Of a DNA stretch of 64,000 bases, positions 24,729-32,563 are shown piece after piece. The stretch is taken from assembly GCF_036516575.1 (NCBI RefSeq), contig NZ_DATBTY010000036.1, positions 1 to 64,000 of the forward strand. Reading direction: 5' to 3'. The stretch is from Cerasibacillus sp036516575. GTDB lineage: Bacteria; Bacillota; Bacilli; Bacillales; Amphibacillaceae. Within the stretch, counting starts at the first letter, position 1. Every line of letters begins with the position of its first letter. The notes beneath the pieces were generated by a model. That model did no database searches. It saw nothing but the letters and a program-made list of their open reading frames with translations, and was not told the origin of the DNA. The position numbers were made by a program, and so were the translations under genes.

Positions 24729-26462
24729 ATGGCTATTTTTACAAAACGACCAAAAAACGTTTGGCATGATTACTTGAATTTCTCGCAGAAAACAAATATC
24801 AAGCAAGTTAATGATGACGTAAGTAAGAGATTGAGTTTTTTGGGTATAAATGACAAGACATTGCAACATGTCAGGGATGCAGCGGAAATCATTTCGCCTT
24901 ATTTAACTGAAATAGTTGATACATTTTATGAGACAATTACATCTTATGAAGAGTTACAACACTTGATTAATGAGCATTCGAGTGTTGAACGTCTAAAAAA
25001 GACAATGACCACATATTTAGAACAGTTTTTTCGAGCGGAAATCAATAATGATTATATAAAGGCACGTCAAATTATTGGTAAGGTACATAGCGACATACAT
25101 TTAACATCGCAACATTTTACAGCTGCGTATCAGCTACTAGTCCAAATGATGACATCTATCATCATGGAGAAAATGTATAATCGTTCTGAGAAGATGATCC
25201 AAATGGTACTTGCGATTCAAAAGTTAGCTGCCTTTGATGTTCAGCTCATTGTTGAAGTCTACACACAATCAACTGTCAAACAATTCTTATTCGGGATATC
25301 CGATTTGTTAAATTATACAACCCAATTAGATACATCACGTGAACTCATTAGTAGCATGAACAAGCAAAAAGAAGAAGCATATAGTGTGACTGCGGCAACT
25401 GAGGAAATGACGGCTTCGATTCAGGAAGTGGCTAATCATGCTGTTACTGTATCTGAAGGAACCGATGATGCGGTACAATCAGCAAATCGAAGTAAGCATG
25501 TCATTGATGAATCATTGGACGGGATTCAACAAGTTGGTCAGGTATACGAGCAGGTTGTTCATAGAGTAAGTAAACTTGACCAAGAGATTGAACATACAAA
25601 GAATGTTGTCAATGTCGTTCGAGAAATTGCCGAACAAACGAATTTACTAGCTTTGAATGCTAGTATTGAAGCGGCGAGAGCAGGTGAGCATGGTAGAGGA
25701 TTTGCAGTCGTTGCTTCTGAGGTTCGTAAATTATCGGAACATACAAAAGAACAGATTACCCAGATAACGTCTAATATGGAGTCTTTATTAGAGGTATCTA
25801 ATGCTGTAACTCAAGAGATTAAGGAAACGGAAAAAATGGTTAATCAAAGTGTTGTCGGTGCAACGACAGCTGGTGATGAACTTGTTAAAATTGTAGAAGC
25901 GATTCAAGGAATTAGCCATGAAATATCGCAAATTGCTGCCATGAGCGAAGAACAAACAGCAGCAATCCAAGAAATTTCTGACCGAAATGCAGTCATTTCT
26001 GAACAAAGCGATGAGTCACAAGTAATCGCAATAGAAACAGCCGAAACGATTTTGGAACTAAGTAAGCAGATGGATGCGAATCGGAGAAGCTTCTTTGAAA
26101 CAAATATTGAATTGGAGTCTAAGGATATTATTGAGTCTGCTATTACGGACCATCTTTTGTGGAAATGGCGCATTTATAACATGCTTTTAGGAATCGAGGA
26201 TTTGAAAGCAGAACAAGTGGGTTCACATGAAGCGTGTCATTTAGGACGATGGTATTACAGTGATTTGCCATTGCAAATGAAGGATAAAGCATCATATAAA
26301 GCACTTGAAACGCCACATATGGCTGTTCATAATTGTGCCCGGAAGGCAGCAGAATGTTATGCAAACGGGAATTTATCCGGAGCTCAACAAGCCTTTGAGC
26401 GTTTGCAGGAAGCGTCACAAGAAGTCGTTACCTTACTAAAACAATTAAAAGCAGAATTATAA
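24729..26462 (+). CDS. Globin-coupled chemoreceptor (HemAT-like) with C-terminal CZB domain
   Basis: A 577-residue soluble receptor. The N-terminal sensor globin (about 15-180) has IGKVHSDIHL, putting the proximal haem histidine at H120 (H123 in B. subtilis HemAT). The methyl-accepting signalling domain follows, its tip recognisable as REIAEQTNLLALNASIEAAR followed by GEHGRGFAVVASEVRKL. The C-terminal 90 residues look like a CZB zinc-binding domain: DHLLWKWR, then ACHLGRWYY, then PHMAVH, supplying His, Cys, His and His. HemAT itself lacks this tail. There are no membrane segments. The start is ATG 24729, ten bases after GGGGGA. Probably senses oxygen and zinc or oxidant. Confidence 0.85.
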   Translation: MAIFTKRPKNVWHDYLNFSQKTNIKQVNDDVSKRLSFLGINDKTLQHVRDAAEIISPYLTEIVDTFYETITSYEELQHLINEHSSVERLKKTMTTYLEQFFRAEINNDYIKARQIIGKVHSDIHLTSQHFTAAYQLLVQMMTSIIMEKMYNRSEKMIQMVLAIQKLAAFDVQLIVEVYTQSTVKQFLFGISDLLNYTTQLDTSRELISSMNKQKEEAYSVTAATEEMTASIQEVANHAVTVSEGTDDAVQSANRSKHVIDESLDGIQQVGQVYEQVVHRVSKLDQEIEHTKNVVNVVREIAEQTNLLALNASIEAARAGEHGRGFAVVASEVRKLSEHTKEQITQITSNMESLLEVSNAVTQEIKETEKMVNQSVVGATTAGDELVKIVEAIQGISHEISQIAAMSEEQTAAIQEISDRNAVISEQSDESQVIAIETAETILELSKQMDANRRSFFETNIELESKDIIESAITDHLLWKWRIYNMLLGIEDLKAEQVGSHEACHLGRWYYSDLPLQMKDKASYKALETPHMAVHNCARKAAECYANGNLSGAQQAFERLQEASQEVVTLLKQLKAEL

Positions 26463-26468
26463 ATTATA

Positions 26469-26513
26469 AAACGGTGTGCAGTTTGAAATATCAACTGATA
26501 CACCGTTTTTTAT
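26469..26513 (+). terminator. Terminator after the chemoreceptor gene
   Basis: AACGGTGT...ACACCGTT outer stem with an inner CAGTTTG/CAACTG stem, followed by TTTTTT. Confidence 0.88.
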
Positions 26514-26588
26514 TTGTTTTTAAAAATACTGAAACATTTTGTGTGAATAATCGTATATAATACTAGGACGCTCATGGGGGAGATTATG

Positions 26589-27209
26589 ATGAAGCGATTT
26601 ATAGACAAACTCAAACGTACCGAGCAAAATGACACACATCAATCTTATTTATTTAAGGACAAGCTCTTTTTTAGGAAGAGTGATAATTTATCCGTTTTTA
26701 ATCAAGATGGTCATTTAATTGGATATATTATCCGGACACATGACCCGATTGATTTATTACATCATGAGATAGCGAAAAATAGCATCTACACCTTTCAAAA
26801 TGTAGCAGGTGAAATGATTTCATCTGTCGGAATGAAAAAGCAAACCGGTTTAGGCTTAAAAGTAACTCAATATCTTTTTCAGGATCATAAAAATTCCGAG
26901 ATGTTTTGTTTTCAAGAACAGAAGATGTCCTTAACTTTCCGTGTAAAGGGTCATATAAACGGTAATTCTTTCGAAGTTGCGGAAGGTAATTTGCAGGAAG
27001 AGCTGACATGTAAGTTGCAAGATGAACCGTTCGCCGTCATTCGTTATGATAAGGGCTCATATGATGTACAAATCAATGTATTACAACATATTGACTCTCC
27101 ATTTGCAGCCCCCTCATTTCTGACATTAATGTATTGCCTTTACCGAATGGAAGAAAAAGATAACAGACTAATTGAGAAGGTTATGAACGTATGGACATTA
27201 GGAAAATAA
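26589..27209 (+). CDS. Possible tubby C-terminal/LURP-one-like protein
   Basis: A 206-residue soluble protein that is not firmly recognised. The beta-rich run with short repeats (FFRKSDNLSVFNQDGHLIGYI, FRVKGHINGNSFEV, FAVIRYDKGSYDVQI) resembles the tubby C-terminal/LURP-one/scramblase-like fold seen in several small Bacillaceae proteins, but this is a judgement from pattern only. GGGGGAG at 26576 fits ATG 26589 best; ATG 26574 and 26586 are in frame. A perfect TATAAT lies at 26556-26561. It is monocistronic. Confidence 0.5.
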   Translation: MKRFIDKLKRTEQNDTHQSYLFKDKLFFRKSDNLSVFNQDGHLIGYIIRTHDPIDLLHHEIAKNSIYTFQNVAGEMISSVGMKKQTGLGLKVTQYLFQDHKNSEMFCFQEQKMSLTFRVKGHINGNSFEVAEGNLQEELTCKLQDEPFAVIRYDKGSYDVQINVLQHIDSPFAAPSFLTLMYCLYRMEEKDNRLIEKVMNVWTLGK

Positions 27210-27224
27210 CAACATATTGTTAAG

Positions 27225-27262
27225 AAAGCAGCCTGACATGAAATGGAAAGGGTGCTTTTTTA
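27225..27262 (+). terminator. Terminator after the tubby-like gene
   Basis: AAGCAgCC...GGgTGCTT stem with a loop of about 16 bases, followed by TTTTTT. Confidence 0.6.
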
Positions 27263-27338
27263 TTTGTATGTCTGCTAAATTCACTTCTATCGATTATAAT
27301 GAAATTAGAACATTATATTAATAAGGAGAGAAAATTCA

Positions 27339-28187
27339 GTGGACGAAAAAAGAGGAGACAGTAAATTAACATACAAACAAATAAAGGCACTTATATTAAT
27401 TATTCCAACTGTAACAGTTGGTTTATGGGAATACATTCGTCATGAATATTTACTACCTTATATTTCGATGGAATTAGGAAATTGGTTAACACCTATTATC
27501 GTTCTGTTTGTCACCTTTACATTACTAACACGTTTTTTTAAAAAAATGGAGTGCATTCAAGAACAATTAAGGGCTGAGCGCGCTGAAAAGGCGATGCTAG
27601 AAGAGCGCGAAAGAATTGCTAGTGAACTTCATGATGGATTGGCGCAATCATTATTTCTATTATCTATTAAGATTCAACAACTCGATCAACTTGATGTAAA
27701 GGATGATGATCAGGTTATGTTTGAAGAGTTAAAACAAACGATCCATCATATTCATGACTACGTTAGACAAGGGATTCATCATTTAAAAGTACCAACACAG
27801 GCATTAGAAGAACCGTGGGTCGAAACTGTTCACAAACAGATTCATAAATTTGAAAAAGATACGTCTATCCCTGTTACAAAGCATATTGTAATCAAAGAAG
27901 ACTATTTATCAACACGTGAAAAAATCGAACTCACCTCCTGTATTGGTGAGGCATTAATGAATATCCATAAACACGCTCAAGCGACAGAAGTTGAAGTGAC
28001 GTTCATCGTTAATTCAGAAGAGAAGTCACTCATTATTCGCGATAACGGAAAAGGTTTTAAAAAAGATGATGTAGATAAACAAGGTGGCTATGGTCTTCAG
28101 ATGATGCATGACCGTTGCAAGCGAATCAATTGGACAATGGATTTAAAACGATTAGGAAATAAGACAGCTCTCATTTTCCGGGCTTAA
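27339..28187 (+). CDS. NarL-type two-component sensor histidine kinase
   Basis: A 282-residue HisKA_3-type kinase. Two transmembrane helices (about 15-31 and 50-67) enclose a very short external loop. The phosphorylated histidine is H98 in ERIASELHDGLAQ. The ATPase domain has GEALMNIHKHAQA (N box), IRDNGKGF (G1) and GGYGLQMMHDR (G2). The tiny loop suggests sensing within the membrane, as in DesK or LiaS, or through a partner. The start is GTG behind AAGGAGAG. The response regulator follows after 18 bases. The pair is convergent with the nos genes. Confidence 0.9.
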   Translation: MDEKRGDSKLTYKQIKALILIIPTVTVGLWEYIRHEYLLPYISMELGNWLTPIIVLFVTFTLLTRFFKKMECIQEQLRAERAEKAMLEERERIASELHDGLAQSLFLLSIKIQQLDQLDVKDDDQVMFEELKQTIHHIHDYVRQGIHHLKVPTQALEEPWVETVHKQIHKFEKDTSIPVTKHIVIKEDYLSTREKIELTSCIGEALMNIHKHAQATEVEVTFIVNSEEKSLIIRDNGKGFKKDDVDKQGGYGLQMMHDRCKRINWTMDLKRLGNKTALIFRA

Positions 28188-28205
28188 ATCAAGGGGGTGA
28201 GTAAA

Positions 28206-28862
28206 ATGGGAGAGCAAATTCGCGTCCTCATTGTTGATGACCATCCGATGGCAAGACAAGGTATTCGCGAAATATTAAAAACAGATGCCGTGTTCAATAT
28301 TGTAGGAGAAGCTCAAACGGGTGAAGAGGCAATTGAATTTGTAGCGGAGCTTATGCCAGATCTCATCTTGATGGATATTCATCTACCAGGAATGAGTGGT
28401 TTAGAAGTGACACACCTGATTAAGAGTCATTACCCATATGTTAAAATTGTAGTTGTAACGGTTTCCGATGATTTTACCCATTTATTTGAAGCGATTAAAA
28501 GTGGAGCACAAGGTTACTTATTGAAAACCGTTAACAATGAATCATGGGTTAACTATTTAAAAGCAGTTGCTAGAGACCAAGCTCCTGTATCTAAACGTTT
28601 AGCTGAGCAAATGCTCCAAGAGTTTACCAGTCATCAGGAACGTTACGAAGTTGAAGGTGATACCCTTTCAAATAGAGAACGAGAAATATTAACATGGGTT
28701 GCACAAGGTTACACAAATAAGGATATTGCCATTGGGCTAGAAATTTCCGAGTATACGGTAAAAAACCACCTAAAAAACTTATTCCAAAAACTACACTTAA
28801 ATAATCGTGTACAATTGGCAAAATATGCTTATGAAAAAGGCTATGTTAAGGGGAAAAAATAA
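28206..28862 (+). CDS. NarL/FixJ-family response regulator
   Basis: A 218-residue regulator with a receiver domain (1-120; D11-D12, phospho-acceptor D57 in ILMDIHLPG, and K at LLKTV) and a LuxR-type helix-turn-helix (about 155-215) including LSNREREILTWVAQGYTNKDIA. The start is ATG 28206; GGGGGTG at 28193 overlaps an upstream in-frame GTG. It is co-transcribed with the kinase. Targets are unknown; the neighbouring nos genes, read in the opposite direction, and the kinase pair's own promoter are the first candidates. Confidence 0.92.
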   Translation: MGEQIRVLIVDDHPMARQGIREILKTDAVFNIVGEAQTGEEAIEFVAELMPDLILMDIHLPGMSGLEVTHLIKSHYPYVKIVVVTVSDDFTHLFEAIKSGAQGYLLKTVNNESWVNYLKAVARDQAPVSKRLAEQMLQEFTSHQERYEVEGDTLSNREREILTWVAQGYTNKDIAIGLEISEYTVKNHLKNLFQKLHLNNRVQLAKYAYEKGYVKGKK

Positions 28863-28898
28863 CCATCATTCTACCAAAAAGGTAGAGTGATGGTTATT
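28858..28898. terminator. Bidirectional terminator between the response regulator and nosF
   Basis: AATAACCATCA, inner TCTACC/GGTAGA, TGATGGTTATT: a near-perfect long hairpin with a T tract on the minus-strand side. It overlaps both stop codons of the convergent genes. Confidence 0.92.
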
Positions 28899-29604
28899 GG
28901 GATTGAAGTATTAAATCTTGGAACGTGGCATAAAGTCCTGTTTCTTGATAATCCTCAATAGGACCAGAACTAATCACTTCGCCGTCATATAAAAAGATGA
29001 TGTCATCAGCCACCTCTTCAGCAACATGTAAATCATGTGTCGAAAATACAACCGATTGACCACGTTCCTTAGCATCTAAGATCATGCTTCCAAATGATTT
29101 GACCCAATAGGGATCAAGGCCATTTGTCGGCTCATCAAGCACAATGAGTGGCGGTTCGGTAAGCAATGCCTGTGCAAGAAGCATGCGTTGTCGCATACCT
29201 TTTGAAAATGCTCCCATTGATTTAGCAAGATGTTCTGTTAATCCAACTTGTTTCATAATTTTTTCGATTCGACTTTGATCAACACCTTTTAATGCAGCAT
29301 AAAATTGAATCGTTTCTTTAGCTGTCACGGCTTGTTGAAACTGAAAGTCATCTGGCATATAGCCGATTGACTTCACGTATTGTTTTGGATGTGATTTTTT
29401 TGTCATACCGTTTAGGGTTATGGAGCCATTTGTCAATTGAGTAAGACCTACAATCATACGAATCAATGTACTTTTTCCTGCACCATTCCCACCACAAAGT
29501 GCAAGCGCACGACCCTTTTTCAGTGTGAAAGAAAGAGGCTGTAAAATACTTTTTCCTTGAATTGTTTTCTCTACTTGTTCGACATGAAGCAAGTCATTAC
29601 TCAC
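28894..29604 (-). CDS. nosF: NosF-like ABC ATP-binding protein
   Basis: A 236-residue ATPase of the NosF/CcmA group: Walker A GGNGAGKS (38-45), signature AFSKGMRQR, Walker B LIVLDEPT and an H-loop in FSTHDLH. NosF with NosY and NosD forms the NosDFY machine that, together with the copper chaperone NosL, loads the CuZ site of nitrous oxide reductase. The start is GTG 29604, since AAGGGAT lies properly upstream and the gene overlaps nosY by 8 bases; a longer frame reaches 29643 within nosY. It is the last gene of the operon. Without context the same sequence would be called a generic ABC ATPase. Confidence 0.8.
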   Translation of the reverse strand: MSNDLLHVEQVEKTIQGKSILQPLSFTLKKGRALALCGGNGAGKSTLIRMIVGLTQLTNGSITLNGMTKKSHPKQYVKSIGYMPDDFQFQQAVTAKETIQFYAALKGVDQSRIEKIMKQVGLTEHLAKSMGAFSKGMRQRMLLAQALLTEPPLIVLDEPTNGLDPYWVKSFGSMILDAKERGQSVVFSTHDLHVAEEVADDIIFLYDGEVISSGPIEDYQETGLYATFQDLILQSQ

Positions 29605-30421
29605 GTTGATCCCTTCTTTCCCAAATAAATGCACTGAAACCAATTGTCATGATAATCCAAATAATAACGACACCAATAAATACAGGTGTTCCAAACGGCC
29701 CGTTCGCCCAAGTGACCCATTGGTTATATTCCGGTCCAAAAACAGACCCCGCGCCGATCTTCATCATTGAAAAGATACGAACGAGCTCAGCAGGGTTAAG
29801 AAATGTACTGACCTCAAGAATGGTATATAACATTGAATAAGGCAGTAAACTTAATATACTAATTAATAAGAGTGGCCAAATGACGATAGTTATAAACCAA
29901 ACACCTATACTGCCAATTAATGCTTGCCAGCGACTTTTAGCCAATGCACCGATCGCTATAGAAATACCTAGGTATATAATGGTTAGGATACTTGAGAAGA
30001 TCCAAAAGAATACGAGTGTGCCTAATGATAGACTTTTCCCAAATAGGAAAGTAATACATCCTGCTACTCCGAAACTAAACGCAAGCACGGTTAATAAAAT
30101 AACGGAAAGGCCGATCCATTTTCCCCATAAAAAAGACATTCTCGTTAAGGCGTATGTAGATAATAATTCCCAATGTCCATTTTCTTTTTCTACAGCAACC
30201 GAGACACTTCCTAAGAGAAGTGTTAGTAAAGGGAGTAAGTAAAGGGTCATATTCATCATCGTTCCGGTTATGTCTGTATATCCTTCTGTTGACTGGACTC
30301 CAGACTGTAGTAGTAAGATAGCGATTGTAAATAATGTAAATAAAATGAGAAAAGAATATGTCCAGGAATTACGAAAACCGAGCTTGATTTCACGTTTTGC
30401 AATCGTTAAAATATGCACCAT
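29597..30421 (-). CDS. nosY: NosY-like ABC transporter permease
   Basis: A 274-residue ABC-2-type permease with six transmembrane segments. It begins ILTIAKREIKLGFRNSW, a start characteristic of NosY, and has the central SVSVAVEKENGHWELL motif. AAGGA precedes the ATG. It overlaps nosF by 8 bases and is separated from nosL by 77 bases that contain a perfect 30-bp palindrome. Expected to act in the membrane with NosF. Confidence 0.82.
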   Translation of the reverse strand: MVHILTIAKREIKLGFRNSWTYSFLILFTLFTIAILLLQSGVQSTEGYTDITGTMMNMTLYLLPLLTLLLGSVSVAVEKENGHWELLSTYALTRMSFLWGKWIGLSVILLTVLAFSFGVAGCITFLFGKSLSLGTLVFFWIFSSILTIIYLGISIAIGALAKSRWQALIGSIGVWFITIVIWPLLLISILSLLPYSMLYTILEVSTFLNPAELVRIFSMMKIGAGSVFGPEYNQWVTWANGPFGTPVFIGVVIIWIIMTIGFSAFIWERRDQRE

Positions 30422-30445
30422 TCACCAGTCCTTCTATTCTAATGG

Positions 30446-30475
30446 ATTTACCCCTATGTTAACATAGGGGTAAAT
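30446..30475. promoter_or_regulatory. Perfect 30-bp palindrome between nosL and nosY
   Basis: Each arm is ATTTACCCCTATGTT (15 bases) with no loop. There is no T tract on either side, so a factor-independent terminator is unlikely. It may be a protein-binding site, or an RNA hairpin that stabilises or separates transcript halves within the operon. Confidence 0.7.
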
Positions 30476-30498
30476 GATCGTGATATTTAATTACCTTC

Positions 30499-31038
30499 TT
30501 ATTTGCCATCTTCTTCGTCATGGTCACCATGTTCATCATGATCTTCGTGCTCATCGTGATCACCATGTTCCATCATATCCATATTCATTTCCCATTTATG
30601 TTTGGCTAAGTCATCTGCCGTCAATAATTCGCCTTTACCTTCCTCTTCAATTACCTTTTCTGCATCACTTTTATCTTTAAAACTGTACACCCCGTATGCC
30701 ATCGGTGTTTCAAATTCCTCATGATAAGTAAATGTAGCGTCTTTTAACTCAATCCATTCTTCAGTATTGTAGTCGCGCACAAATTCTGCACCGATATCAT
30801 CTTCACCATTTTCATCTTTCCAGTTGTGTAGGCAACCAATATCGTCGAATTTTAACACTTTACCATCTTCAAGAACAATTTGTGTCGCATGTTGATTATC
30901 TGGAACAACCATACTACATACATCACAAGTATCTGTTTCCTCATCAATATCCTCTGCATTGTATTCCTTTGAACCACAAGCAGAAATCACTAATGTTAAT
31001 GCGAGTAAAATCATTAAAAATAATCGAGATCTTTTCAT
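30499..31038 (-). CDS. nosL: NosL-like copper-binding lipoprotein with His/Asp-rich tail
   Basis: A 179-residue lipoprotein: signal peptide with lipobox ISAC (lipidated C21), then C38-DV-C41-SM, the CxxCxM pattern of NosL by which Cu(I) is bound. NosL delivers copper to the NosDFY/NosZ assembly outside the membrane. The last 25 or so residues are an unusual run of His, Asp and Glu (HGDHDEHEDHDEHGDHDEE), likely a second metal-binding tail. The gene overlaps nosD by four bases (ATGA). Confidence 0.88.
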   Translation of the reverse strand: MKRSRLFLMILLALTLVISACGSKEYNAEDIDEETDTCDVCSMVVPDNQHATQIVLEDGKVLKFDDIGCLHNWKDENGEDDIGAEFVRDYNTEEWIELKDATFTYHEEFETPMAYGVYSFKDKSDAEKVIEEEGKGELLTADDLAKHKWEMNMDMMEHGDHDEHEDHDEHGDHDEEDGK

Positions 31039-32333
31039 CTTCTTTTTGCCCCCATATATATGATTGTTGTACTAAAAATGAATAGTATTATACTAAAGCA
31101 TAGGACATAAAAAGAATATGTCTTTGCTTTGGTATCAGATTGAATCGGGTTCTCCATTAAGGGTGAACCATCAGATAACCATTGGTCAGTAGGCGCATGA
31201 AATAACTGCTCTAAAAACTGCATCCCCGGTGCCTGAAAGTAAATTTGAAAAGGCGGGTACTCTTTTGTTAATGTCAGATAGAATGGGTCAACTTGATAAG
31301 ATAAATTACTAAAGCCATCCCCATCTGTATCAAGTCCGACATGATCTCCCCAAAAATTAGATTCCGTATGGTTGTCGGAACTTCTTTCGGCTTGGCCTTG
31401 AATTACATTGGCTAGAAAGGCATTTTCTGTCACGTTATTTTCAGTTGATTTTAAAAACTGAACACCGATAAAATTCTGCTTTAATTCATTTAATGTGATG
31501 TTATTTTGATGTGCGCTTTCAATAAATAGACCGACCTTATTATTAGATATAACATTATGAGAAACTTGAGCATCTTCAACATCAAAGAGAAGAAGCCCTA
31601 ATGATTGCACGCTTTTTAGATTATGTTTTAATTGGTTATGTTTTACAATCGTTCCACTCGTCCCCATAACCATCATGCCACTTATATTGTAATAGGATTC
31701 ATTTCTCGAAAGATTTGTCTTGTTAGTAAACATTAAATGATAGCCATAACGAGAATGGGTTACGATATTATCGTAGATCTCATTTTTTCTACTCTTTTCG
31801 AGATAAATCCCATCTTGGACATCAGCAATCTGTGATGAATGAATTGTATTATTATCCGAATCCCATAAATCAATGCCATTCCCACGTTGTGCCAATGAGA
31901 CTTTTTTGTTTCCAGTAACATGAATATGATGCAATTTGTTATGATTGGCTTCAAATAGTTGAATTCCGATGCCATTTGTTTCTATATTTAGTTGTTTTAA
32001 TTCATTATGATCTCCCGCGATATAAACCGTTTCATCACTAGCACTTCTTTGATCAATAATAGAAAGATTTTCTAATATAACTTGATCTGCATTGACTTGA
32101 AGAACGGGCCCTTTATTACTCGATAGAATAACGACTTGATCGTTCCCCTTAATATGAATCGGTTTATTAACGACGGTTCCACCAATATATTCTCCTGGCG
32201 GTAAGTTTAATATGGCACCAGGTTTTGTTTGATCAATCAATGGTTGTAGTGGAATTGGTTCTGTTTTAGCTGCAATCGTTTGGTTAAATCCGATAAATAA
32301 TAAAGTAATAAAAATTGCCAGGAATTTCCTCAT
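31035..32333 (-). CDS. nosD: NosD-like periplasmic/surface beta-helix protein
   Basis: A 432-residue protein with a signal peptide (about 1-22), a right-handed parallel beta-helix built of CASH-type repeats rich in N-x-I/V and ending with a WGDHVGLDTDGDGFSNLSY segment typical of NosD, and a C-terminal membrane helix (about 405-428) followed by KRR. The membrane anchor suits a Gram-positive, where the protein would otherwise be lost. It is the first gene of nosD-nosL-nosY-nosF. The gene before it on the same strand is an AAA ATPase with its own terminator, so no nosZ is in this operon. Confidence 0.88.
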   Translation of the reverse strand: MRKFLAIFITLLFIGFNQTIAAKTEPIPLQPLIDQTKPGAILNLPPGEYIGGTVVNKPIHIKGNDQVVILSSNKGPVLQVNADQVILENLSIIDQRSASDETVYIAGDHNELKQLNIETNGIGIQLFEANHNKLHHIHVTGNKKVSLAQRGNGIDLWDSDNNTIHSSQIADVQDGIYLEKSRKNEIYDNIVTHSRYGYHLMFTNKTNLSRNESYYNISGMMVMGTSGTIVKHNQLKHNLKSVQSLGLLLFDVEDAQVSHNVISNNKVGLFIESAHQNNITLNELKQNFIGVQFLKSTENNVTENAFLANVIQGQAERSSDNHTESNFWGDHVGLDTDGDGFSNLSYQVDPFYLTLTKEYPPFQIYFQAPGMQFLEQLFHAPTDQWLSDGSPLMENPIQSDTKAKTYSFYVLCFSIILFIFSTTIIYMGAKRR

Positions 32334-32442
32334 CTAGATCCCCTTTACCATTCGCGAATTGGGTACAAATTCATCATAGCATGGAGTTTTACTCCTTCCA
32401 TGACTCTTAAGGGCTATAAAACGTGTCTAATTATTAACATTT

Positions 32443-32460
32443 TGTGAACGTTTGTTCATA
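32443..32460. promoter_or_regulatory. Imperfect palindrome upstream of nosD
   Basis: TGTGAAC-GTTT-GTTCATA, one mismatch between arms, about 110 bases before the nosD start. It recalls CRP/FNR half sites (TGTGA) but has an 8-base instead of 6-base spacer, so assignment to FNR is doubtful. Confidence 0.35.
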
Positions 32461-32510
32461 AATAACATATTCAAACAATCTTAAACCAAATATGATCAAT
32501 CTCAAAGACA

Positions 32511-32555
32511 AAAAAGAACTTGAATGATGTTTAGTTTTAACATCATTCAAGTTCG
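32511..32555 (-). terminator. Terminator of the AAA ATPase gene
   Basis: GAACTTGAATGATGTT...AACATCATTCAAGTTC, a 16-bp perfect stem with a 7-base loop and a T run on the minus strand. Confidence 0.93.
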
Positions 32556-32563
32556 GATGAGTC

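Noticed and set aside
30446..30475. Terminator between nosL and nosY
   Set aside because: The palindrome is perfect but no T tract follows on the minus strand, so it was recorded as a regulatory palindrome instead.
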